Below are positions 37,236 to 43,645 of a DNA stretch of 43,645 nucleotides, one piece after another. The notes beneath the pieces were generated by a model, which saw only the letters and a program-made list of their open reading frames with translations, was not told where the DNA came from and searched no databases. Position 1 is the stretch's first letter, and each line of letters starts with the position of its first letter. The translations under genes were made by a program, and so were the position numbers. This DNA comes from Gardnerella massiliensis. GTDB lineage: Bacteria; Actinomycetota; Actinomycetes; Actinomycetales; Bifidobacteriaceae. The DNA is taken from assembly GCF_003408845.1 (NCBI RefSeq), contig NZ_LRTV01000006.1, forward strand, positions 1 to 43,645, given 5' to 3'.

Positions 37236-37345
37236 CGAATAAAATTAAGTAGTAAATTGCAAATAGCGAAAAGTTAAGTAGCAACAAGTTAAGTGACGAA
37301 TAAAAGTAATAAATAAATTAAGTAATAAATAAATTAAGTAATACT
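37227..37345 (+). repeat. TTAAGTA-rich tandem repeats after the DUF5701 gene
   Basis: From the stop codon onward, TTAAGTA and AATAAA words recur. AGTAATAAATAAATTA is perfectly duplicated at 37305-37320 and 37321-37336. No gene or structure was seen in the rest of this AT-rich 138-bp spacer. Confidence 0.75.
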
Positions 37346-37373
37346 AAATTACGTAAAAAAGTAGCGAAGGTGC

Positions 37374-38078
37374 ATGGTGGCATATATAACATTTGATCAC
37401 GTAGTAAAAGAGTATCCTTCCGGTTCGGAAGTTGTGCGTGCGCTAGACGATGCCAGTTTTACCGCGGAACGTGGCCAGCTTACGGTTATTTTAGGAGCTT
37501 CGGGCGCTGGAAAAACTACGGCGTTAAATATCCTCGGCGGCATGGACACTGCCACAAGTGGCCGTGTGGTAGTGGGAGATTGTGACGTGAGTAAGCTGAA
37601 GGGGAAGGGCCTAGTTCGTTACCGTCGCGAAGATATTGGTTTCGTTTTTCAGTTTTATAATCTCGTGCCAAATTTAACAGCTTTAGAAAACGTTGAGTTG
37701 GCTTCTCAGATTTGTGCAGACCATTTTGATCCGGCGCAAACGCTTGCAGATGTTGGTTTGAAAGATCGTCTTCACAATTTTCCGGCGCAACTTTCCGGCG
37801 GCGAGCAGCAGCGCGTGTCTATTGCGCGTGCGTTAGCAAAGAAACCGAAGCTGCTGCTGTGCGACGAACCTACGGGTGCTTTGGATTACGAAACTGGTAA
37901 GGCTGTGTTGCAACTTTTGCAAGATATTTGCCGCACGGAAGGTATGACAGTACTCATTATTACGCACAATGCAGCAATCGCACCGATGGCGCATAAAGTG
38001 GTGCGATTCCGTTCGGGCAAAGTAGTGAGCGAAACCGTGCAGGAGCATCCTGCGTCAATTGCGGATATTGAGTGGTGA
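37374..38078 (+). CDS. ABC transporter ATP-binding protein (MacB/LolD type)
   Basis: This 234-residue ATPase has Walker [13 protein letters not shown] (about 40-51), [21 protein letters not shown] (Q-loop with the MacB-like pattern), the signature [15 protein letters not shown], Walker [13 protein letters not shown] and the H-switch IITHN. These match MacB/LolD-family ATPases that drive FtsX-type permeases. The GCGAAGGTG before ATG 37374 is the likely ribosome site. The stop TGA (38076-38078) lies inside an exact 17-bp tandem duplication. The permease follows. The substrate is unknown; such pairs often move lipids or peptides or give antimicrobial resistance. Confidence 0.92.
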   Translation: MVAYITFDHVVKEYPSGSEVVRALDDASFTAERGQLTVILGASGAGKTTALNILGGMDTATSGRVVVGDCDVSKLKGKGLVRYRREDIGFVFQFYNLVPNLTALENVELASQICADHFDPAQTLADVGLKDRLHNFPAQLSGGEQQRVSIARALAKKPKLLLCDEPTGALDYETGKAVLQLLQDICRTEGMTVLIITHNAAIAPMAHKVVRFRSGKVVSETVQEHPASIADIEW

Positions 38079-38100
38079 CTAGGATTGAGTGGTGACTAGG
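38067..38100 (+). repeat. Perfect 17-bp tandem duplication over a stop codon
   Basis: ATTGAGTGGTGACTAGG occurs at 38067-38083 and 38084-38100. The first copy holds the ATPase stop. The second abuts the permease ATG at 38101. Confidence 0.92.
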
Positions 38101-40908
38101 ATGAGCGTCGGCAATAAAACTAAGCATACAAAATCGTTAGGTACGAAACGTTCTCGCTCATTATTTCCGGCACTATTTATAAGTGCCGTACGAATGTGGT
38201 GTAAAGAATGGCGACGTTTCTGCGTTTTAGCAGTTATCGCTATGCTAGGCGTTGCTGTGCTCACCGGCATTTATGCAGGCTGTAACGACATGCTGTTGGG
38301 CGCGAATAACATGTACGCTAAGTTGCGCTCGTATGATTTACAAGTCGCTTCTACGCTGGGGCTTACGCGTGACGACGTAACCGCGTTGAAATCTTTGCCA
38401 GCCGTAAGCGAAGTGGAAGCTGAATATTCCAGAAAAGCAACCGCTCTCCCCGCAAGTGACTCAACTTCCTCATACGCAGTGAACTTAGTCCACTATGTCA
38501 GCGCACGCAAACAACTTAACCAGCTGCACTTATTGCGCGGCACAATGCCTTCTAATACTCGCGAAGTCGCTGTAACGCAACGCTTCCTGCACGATAGCGG
38601 CCTGCATATTGGTGACACTGTAGTAATTACAGTGCAACAGCGCAAGGAATCGTCCAATAAGGAATCGTCCAATAAGGAATCGTCTCATAAAGAAAATCCA
38701 GCAAAAACTGAGAAAAAGAACGAAACTTACCGTTTGCGCATAACAGCTAGCGTGCTCGATAGCAACGATTTGAACAATCCTGACGGCTACCAGTCGAAAG
38801 CCTTCCGCAATTCCGTCACCTCACGTTACCCTATGTTCACTTTTGCTGACTTTCGTAGCGTTAAAAAGTTACCTTATACCGTTATATCGGTGAGACTGAA
38901 GTCAGCGCAAAACGTTAACACATTCTCCCAAGCCTACAGAAATATAGTTGACGAAGCTTCGAAACAGATTCACGAGCGTGTGCAAGTTACACGCGAAAAG
39001 GCGAGACGTAACCAACTCGTTGACAATCTTACCAATCTTGAAGCGCGGCGCATTGTTGCTTCCGCGAAGAAGCTCAAAGGCGCCCCAGAGCAAGTAGTAA
39101 AGCAAGCGTACGAAAAGGTTCGCGAGCGCATAAAGCCAGCTATAGAACGGCGCGTTCCACAAGCTCGATGGCATGTTATTACGCGAATTGCAAACGAAAG
39201 TTACGCAAGCTTGCGTTCAGATATAGCTTCGATTCAGTCGCTCGGTTACGCGTTTCCTGCAATATTTCTTATCGTCGCCATGATGATGAGTCTTACTGCC
39301 ATGGCACGCATGGTTGAGGAGGAACGTGGGCTTATTGGAACTTACTTAAGTTTGGGGTATGGTCGTTCAGCAGCCGTTACCAGACACGCGTTCTTTGCTA
39401 TTCTTGCCTGCATTATTGGCGGTGGTATTGGCGATATTGTTGGTTTTTTGGCGATTCCTTCGCTGCTTTTGAAGATTTTGCACGGATTGTACTCTGTGCC
39501 GGACGTAACTTTGCGATACGACTGGCTTTACGGATCGTTGTGCGTGCTCGCCTTTGTTATACCAGTGGCGGTGTGCACTATTGTGGTGAGTTGGCGTGAA
39601 ACAAGGCAAGTTCCGGCGCTATTACTTCGTCCAAAAGCTCCTCGCGCCGGCGCTCGCGTATTGTTGGAACGCTTGCCTTGGATTTGGAATCGCATGAGTT
39701 TCCTCAATAAGGTGACGGTTCGTAATCTTGCGCGATTTAAGGGCAGACTGTGCATGACTATTGGTGGTGTGGCCGGGTGCACTGCGCTTATTGTGTGCGC
39801 GTTGGCGTTGAACGACACTGTTGCAACCTTGGGTATCCGTCAATATGAGGGAATTTACCGTTACGATATGATTGCCGTTTCTGCGCCTGAATCTTTTAAG
39901 CGTATGCAGAGCAGTATCGAAAATGATAAGTCTAAGCATCGTATAGAAACGGTGCTTGCTTCATACGTAAGTTCTGGGGAGATTGCAAAGTATCAATCTG
40001 ACGGTAGCGATAAGTCTCAGCACCACGCAACTGAAGATGCTGAAAGTGTGCAGCTTATTGTGGTAAAGGATGCTGCTACGTTGGCTCGTTTGGTGCGTTT
40101 GTGCGATGTCGACGATAATTTGCGTCAGGTTCCGCTTAATGATGAAGGGCCGTTACTTTCGCAAAGTGCTGCGGCTTCTTTGAATATTGGTCGCGGCGAC
40201 AAAATTGCGATTACGAACGTAAGTTTCAAGCGGGCCGTTGTTAAGGTGCGTGCTATTGTTCGCAATCTTATCGGTTCTAATATGTATATGACTGCGCGTT
40301 GTTACGAGCGTTTGTTTGGTGCGAAAGGTGCGAAAGACGCAACCGCTGCAAAGCAAGGGCAAAGCGTGAAGGAAAACGCGTTGATTATGCGTTTGCGTGG
40401 TAGTGACAACGCGAGGATACGGTACGCTGATGCGTTTGCTGAGCGCGATGGCGTGCTGCGAGTTATTAATATTACGCGCATGAAGCACGCTTTTAGTTTT
40501 GACCTTATGAACGCTGTGGTTGCGTTGATTATTGCGCTTGCTGCGGGTTTGGCTTTGGCTGTGCTGTTTACGTTGGCGAGTACGAATATTTCGGAGCGCG
40601 CTCGCGAAATAGCTACGCTTAAAGTGCTTGGTTTTTACCGGCGTGAAGTGCATGCTTACGTGCATAAGGAGATGCTGATACTTACGTTGGTTGGTATTGC
40701 TGTCGGATTGCCGTTGGGTAGGTTTATTGCTGGTATGCTGACGAGCGCGTTGCGTATGCCATCGTTGTATTTTGAGGTGGAAGTTGCTCCGTTGAGTTAC
40801 GGTATTGCTGGCTGCGTAACGCTTATTTTTGCCTTGATTGTGCAATGGTCTACGAATCCTGCGCTTGATCGTATCGATCCGGTTAGCTCGCTGAAAAGTG
40901 TGGAATAA
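38101..40908 (+). CDS. FtsX-like ABC transporter permease
   Basis: This protein of about 935 residues has one N-terminal span (about 45-65) and a large outer domain (about 70-380). Spans follow near 385-405, 430-460 and 480-505. A second block (FLNKVTVRNLARFKGRLCMTIGGVAGCTALIV) is followed by another outer domain, and three spans lie in the last 140 residues. Two copies of the FtsX/MacB domain are seen (SLGYGRSAAVTRH; TLKVLGFYRREVHAYV). The first outer domain holds three 15-bp repeats (KESSN). ATG 38101 was chosen; GTG 38089 in frame is possible and has a better-spaced AGGA. It works with the ATPase just upstream. Confidence 0.88.
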   Translation: MSVGNKTKHTKSLGTKRSRSLFPALFISAVRMWCKEWRRFCVLAVIAMLGVAVLTGIYAGCNDMLLGANNMYAKLRSYDLQVASTLGLTRDDVTALKSLPAVSEVEAEYSRKATALPASDSTSSYAVNLVHYVSARKQLNQLHLLRGTMPSNTREVAVTQRFLHDSGLHIGDTVVITVQQRKESSNKESSNKESSHKENPAKTEKKNETYRLRITASVLDSNDLNNPDGYQSKAFRNSVTSRYPMFTFADFRSVKKLPYTVISVRLKSAQNVNTFSQAYRNIVDEASKQIHERVQVTREKARRNQLVDNLTNLEARRIVASAKKLKGAPEQVVKQAYEKVRERIKPAIERRVPQARWHVITRIANESYASLRSDIASIQSLGYAFPAIFLIVAMMMSLTAMARMVEEERGLIGTYLSLGYGRSAAVTRHAFFAILACIIGGGIGDIVGFLAIPSLLLKILHGLYSVPDVTLRYDWLYGSLCVLAFVIPVAVCTIVVSWRETRQVPALLLRPKAPRAGARVLLERLPWIWNRMSFLNKVTVRNLARFKGRLCMTIGGVAGCTALIVCALALNDTVATLGIRQYEGIYRYDMIAVSAPESFKRMQSSIENDKSKHRIETVLASYVSSGEIAKYQSDGSDKSQHHATEDAESVQLIVVKDAATLARLVRLCDVDDNLRQVPLNDEGPLLSQSAAASLNIGRGDKIAITNVSFKRAVVKVRAIVRNLIGSNMYMTARCYERLFGAKGAKDATAAKQGQSVKENALIMRLRGSDNARIRYADAFAERDGVLRVINITRMKHAFSFDLMNAVVALIIALAAGLALAVLFTLASTNISERAREIATLKVLGFYRREVHAYVHKEMLILTLVGIAVGLPLGRFIAGMLTSALRMPSLYFEVEVAPLSYGIAGCVTLIFALIVQWSTNPALDRIDPVSSLKSVE
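38644..38688 (+). repeat. 15-bp tandem repeat in the ABC permease, 3 copies
   Basis: AAGGAATCGTCCAAT occurs twice exactly and a third time with changes, encoding KESSNKESSNKESSH in the outer domain. Confidence 0.85.
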
Positions 40909-41051
40909 TGTGCGAAAGTGCGAAAAGTGCGGAAGTATAAAGGTGCGAAATAAGCGCGGATTGTGGTGAAAATTTGTAAGTTTGCCGGCGAATAGTTACG
41001 GGTTCCTATAAAATGGGAATTTCGTAATCACTAGGAAACGGAGTTATGATA

Positions 41052-42671
41052 ATGAGCAAGACGGCAAATAGCGGTATCGGGGCAGGTTCTCAGCATGCTG
41101 AATCCCCTGCAACAGCTGATGATTCGTCTTCTCATATTCAATCTCATATTCAAGCTGGTGTTCAATCCGATATCTCAACCGCTATTAAGTCAGCTGACGA
41201 TTCTACGCAGGAAGCGCTAGGCGACCACACGAATCAGATGGAACGCAGTCTTACCAAGCGTCATGTGCAATTTATTGCTATCGGCGGCACGATTGGTACG
41301 GGCTTATTCCTTGGTTCCGGAAAATCTATTAGTTTAACCGGCCCGAGCATTGTGTTCGTGTACATTATTGTTGGTTTGATTATGTTTTTGCTGATGCGTG
41401 GCATTGGCGAACTTATGTATAAGGATCCGAACCAGCATACGTTTATTAGTTTTATTACGCGTTACCTTGGTAGAGGTTGGGGTAATTTCGCCGGCTGGTC
41501 GTACTGGTTTGTGCTTGTGCTGATTGGTATGAGTGAGATTACGGCCGTGAGCACGTATTGCGTCACGTTTTTCCAAACGTTTGATATTGACGTAAGTCAT
41601 TGGAAATGGCTTATAGAAGTAGTGTTCTTGGTTGCTTTAGTGTGCATTAATTTGGTTGCGGTGAAGCTGTTTGGAGAAACAGAGTTTTGGTTCTCTATGA
41701 TTAAGATCACGCTTATTGTGGCACTTATTGCGACTGCTGCCGTAATGGTGGTGATTGGCTACCATTATCCTGCAACGCCTCTGCATGGTGGCGTGATAAG
41801 TCCGGCTGGCCACGCTGGTTTCGATAATATTTTCAATAATTTTTCGTTGATGCCTAACGGCTGGCTCGCTTTCTTGATGAGCTTCCAAATGGTGTTTTAT
41901 GCGTATCAGCTTATTGAGTTTGTGGGCGTAACGGTTTCGGAGACGAAGAACCCTCGCCAAGTGCTGCCGAAGGCTGTGAACGAAATTATTATGCGCATTT
42001 TGATTTTCTACGTTGGCGCTCTTGTGGCTATTATGCTTATTGTGCCGTGGCAGCGGTTTAAGGCGACGAATGCTGAGGGTGTATTTATGTCACCATTTAT
42101 TATGGTGTTCCAATACGCTGGTTTGCATTGGGCTTCGGCTTTGGTGTTCTTCGTGGTTATTACGGCTGCTTCTTCTGCGCTTAATTCTTTGCTGTATTCT
42201 GCTGGCCGCCACATGTATCAGATTGCGCTTGAGTCGCCTTCGCCGCTGTTGGGTAAGTTGCGTAAGGTGTCGCGTACGAAGGTTCCTGCTCGCGCTATTG
42301 TATTTTCGTCTGCTTTGATTCTTCTTTCTCCGGTGGTTAATTCGATTCCTGGCGTGCATGGAGCGTTTATTCTGTTTGCTTCGGCTTCTTCTGCAGTGAT
42401 TATCATGATTTATATTTTGATTATGGTGACTCACCGTAAGTATCGTAAGTCGGCTGATTTTATGCCGGACGGTTTTGTGATGCCGCATTATAAGCTGTTG
42501 AATTCGCTTACGATTGCGTTCTTTGTGTTTGTGTATATTACATTGTTTATTAGCGACGATACTCGCGCTGCCGCAATTGGTGGTTTGGTTTGGCTTGTGT
42601 TGTTTGGCGGTTATTGCGCGTTGCATGAGCATTGGCAGAATCGTGATTTGGCTGAAGCACTAGGTAAGTAG
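41052..42671 (+). CDS. APC family amino-acid permease
   Basis: This 539-residue transporter has about 12 spans. After a polar serine/glutamine-rich tail of about 65 residues comes SLTKRHVQFIAIGGTIGTGLFLGSGKSISLTGP, the hallmark first helix of amino-acid permeases. GRGWGNFAGWSYWF, ELIEFVGVTVSETKNPRQVLPKAV-like residues (YQLIEFVG...) and later ASSALNSLLYSAGRHMY follow. These fit the lysine/aromatic/basic amino-acid (AAT) branch; the substrate cannot be fixed. ATG 41052 is preferred over 41046 because GGAG lies at 41040-41043. It is a single gene, and its stop codon lies in four 8-bp repeats. Confidence 0.9.
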   Translation: MSKTANSGIGAGSQHAESPATADDSSSHIQSHIQAGVQSDISTAIKSADDSTQEALGDHTNQMERSLTKRHVQFIAIGGTIGTGLFLGSGKSISLTGPSIVFVYIIVGLIMFLLMRGIGELMYKDPNQHTFISFITRYLGRGWGNFAGWSYWFVLVLIGMSEITAVSTYCVTFFQTFDIDVSHWKWLIEVVFLVALVCINLVAVKLFGETEFWFSMIKITLIVALIATAAVMVVIGYHYPATPLHGGVISPAGHAGFDNIFNNFSLMPNGWLAFLMSFQMVFYAYQLIEFVGVTVSETKNPRQVLPKAVNEIIMRILIFYVGALVAIMLIVPWQRFKATNAEGVFMSPFIMVFQYAGLHWASALVFFVVITAASSALNSLLYSAGRHMYQIALESPSPLLGKLRKVSRTKVPARAIVFSSALILLSPVVNSIPGVHGAFILFASASSAVIIMIYILIMVTHRKYRKSADFMPDGFVMPHYKLLNSLTIAFFVFVYITLFISDDTRAAAIGGLVWLVLFGGYCALHEHWQNRDLAEALGK

Positions 42672-42694
42672 GCAAGTAGGTAAGTGACTAAGTA
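42663..42694 (+). repeat. 8-bp tandem repeat containing the permease stop, 4 copies
   Basis: GGTAAGTA, GGCAAGTA, GGTAAGTG, ACTAAGTA run head to tail across the TAG at 42669-42671. Further on, ATTGCTGTTATG is repeated (42711-42722 and 42740-42751) before nucS. Confidence 0.8.
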
Positions 42695-42759
42695 GCGTTT
42701 TTCGTTGCGCAATTGCTGTTATGTGATTGCAATTATGTGATTGCTGTTATGCTTGCTGT

Positions 42760-43476
42760 GTGCGAATTATTGTTGCGGATTGTAGTGCTGAGTATACGGG
42801 CCGATTAAATGCTACGCTTCCTCAAGCGAAGCGCGTGCTGCTTATTAAGGCCGATGGTAGTGTGCTGATTTTTTCGGAACTTGGCGCGTATAAGCCGCTT
42901 AATTGGATGGTAGCTCCTTGCACTATGCGCGTGCTGCGTAAGGAAGATGGCGAGGATTGCGCTGATACCAATTCTGGAGTTGTGGCGGACGGTTGTGTAC
43001 TTCGCGTTGCTGCGGATAAAACTGATGATTTGCTTGTGATTTCGCTTGAGCATGTTTATAGCGACAGTACGTACGATTTGGGTGAGGATCCTGGCTTGGT
43101 GAAGGATGGTGTTGAGGACCATTTGCAGCGCTACTTGGCTGAGCAGATTGAGCGTATCGGTGAAGGTGCTACTTTGGTGCGTCGCGAATATCCGACTGCT
43201 ATTGGCCCGGTGGATATTATGGCCCAGGATGCGGATGGTGTGCATGTGGCGATTGAGATTAAGCGTCATGGTGGTATTGATGGCGTGGAGCAGCTTACGC
43301 GTTACTGTGATTTGTTGAATCGTGATCCGTTGCTTAAGCCGGTGCGTGGTATTTTTGCGGCGCAGACGATTAGTCCGCAGGCGCGCGTGTTGGCGGAGGA
43401 TCGTGGCTTTACTTGTTTAATTCTTGACTATGACGATATGCGTGGCGTAGAGTCCACGGACCTCCGTCTTTTTTAA
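42760..43476 (+). CDS. nucS: Mismatch-specific endonuclease NucS/EndoMS
   Basis: This 238-residue enzyme makes double-strand cuts at mismatches and replaces MutS/MutL in many Actinobacteria. The N-terminus VRIIVADCSAEYTGRLNA is characteristic, so GTG 42760 is chosen; an upstream ATG at 42727 would add eleven cysteine-rich residues unlike the family. The PD-(D/E)xK nuclease core is GPVDIMAQDADGVHVAIEIKRHGGIDGVEQLTRY (about 156-189). The last five residues are DLRLF, close to the beta-clamp-binding tails described for actinobacterial NucS. It is short of a ribosome site and probably a single gene. Confidence 0.92.
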   Translation: MRIIVADCSAEYTGRLNATLPQAKRVLLIKADGSVLIFSELGAYKPLNWMVAPCTMRVLRKEDGEDCADTNSGVVADGCVLRVAADKTDDLLVISLEHVYSDSTYDLGEDPGLVKDGVEDHLQRYLAEQIERIGEGATLVRREYPTAIGPVDIMAQDADGVHVAIEIKRHGGIDGVEQLTRYCDLLNRDPLLKPVRGIFAAQTISPQARVLAEDRGFTCLILDYDDMRGVESTDLRLF

Positions 43477-43489
43477 TCCCCGCTTTGGT

Positions 43490-43645
43490 GGTTTTGGAAC
43501 ATTTGCCGGAGAAAAAACTCCGGCAAATGTTCCAAAAAACGGCTAAAACAGCAACAAACGCTGGGAATTTTCCGGAGAATGTTCCAAAAACCCACCAATT
43601 CAGCAACAAAACCCGGAGAAAAGTCTCCGGCAAATGTTCCATAAA
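43490..43645. repeat. Tandem array of about 52-55-bp hairpin-bearing repeats (cut by window end)
   Basis: Read on the minus strand, TGGAACATT followed by an inverted CCGGAGA/TCTCCGG-type stem and GTTGCTG recurs three times. Units start near 43642, 43587 and 43535. The end nearest nucS is a perfect 16-bp hairpin. The array continues to the window edge. Confidence 0.7.
43496..43533. terminator. Strong hairpin after nucS
   Basis: GGAACATTTGCCGGAG and CTCCGGCAAATGTTCC form a perfect 16-bp stem with an A6 loop. It is A-rich on the 3' side, so on the + strand it lacks a U-tract. On the minus strand the bases after it are GTTTTGG-like. It probably terminates transcription or blocks exonucleases, and is part of the repeat array. 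Confidence 0.55.

Noticed and set aside
43409..43642. 77-codon minus-strand frame at the right edge
   Set aside because: It is produced by translating the hairpin repeat array and overlaps the end of nucS on the other strand. The aromatic-rich protein-like appearance comes from the repeat unit.
43490..43645. CRISPR array
   Set aside because: Units are imperfect, adjacent without unique spacers, and carry internal hairpins throughout; no cas genes are nearby.

Overview
The window looks like chromosomal DNA of a Gardnerella species (Bifidobacteriaceae, Actinobacteria). The strongest marker is a gene for the cholesterol-dependent cytolysin vaginolysin. Supporting signs are a moderately AT-rich composition and actinobacterial genes such as nucS (mismatch endonuclease), a DUF2469 protein, a DUF5701 protein, the actinobacterial Rho layout and an actinobacterial tad pilus set. 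No rRNA, tRNA, CRISPR array, phage or transposase was seen. The species name is inference; no search was run.

Layout. 1-6.2 kb: a gene tail, a membrane protein, rmuC, a phosphoribosyltransferase-like protein with a remarkable 32-cysteine repeat tail, a SpoU/TrmH methyltransferase and an ABC exporter pair. 6.4-8.0 kb: vaginolysin on the minus strand, with an AT-rich upstream region. 8.5-11.9 kb: gatC-gatA-gatB, the tRNA-dependent amidotransferase. 12.1-15.0 kb: a GNAT acetyltransferase, a DUF2469 protein and an FAD oxidoreductase. 15.05-15.93 kb: an 880-bp gap with two inverted-repeat-bounded elements and a 26-codon reading frame just before rho. 15.9-17.9 kb: rho. 18.1-20.5 kb: an aminotransferase divergent from an Lrp/AsnC regulator and chorismate mutase. 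20.7-25.5 kb: fructose-bisphosphate aldolase, purA, two CrcB fluoride-channel subunits and a ClC antiporter. 25.7-30.6 kb: a compact tad (type IVb pilus) locus: tadZ, tadA, tadB, tadC, flp pilin and two TadE-like pseudopilins. 30.7-37.2 kb: dnaX, recR, an aspartokinase split into catalytic and ACT-domain genes, asd and DUF5701. 37.4-43.5 kb: a MacB/FtsX-type ABC pair, an amino-acid permease and nucS. The window ends inside a tandem array of hairpin-forming repeats.

Functional themes are aspartate-family amino-acid synthesis (split lysC plus asd), replication and repair (dnaX, recR, rmuC, nucS), halide handling (crcB pair plus ClC) and host interaction (vaginolysin and the Tad pilus).

The most unusual structural signals are these. 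(1) The metallothionein-like tail has exactly periodic cysteines. (2) Short tandem duplications start at, and include, the stop codons of many genes; in-frame tandem repeats also occur inside rho, dnaX, tadZ and an ABC permease. (3) A 22-bp identical element with a consensus DnaA box precedes both gatC and the flp pilin gene, with related sites before tadZ. (4) The rho upstream region holds a GC-rich structured element and a possible leader peptide.
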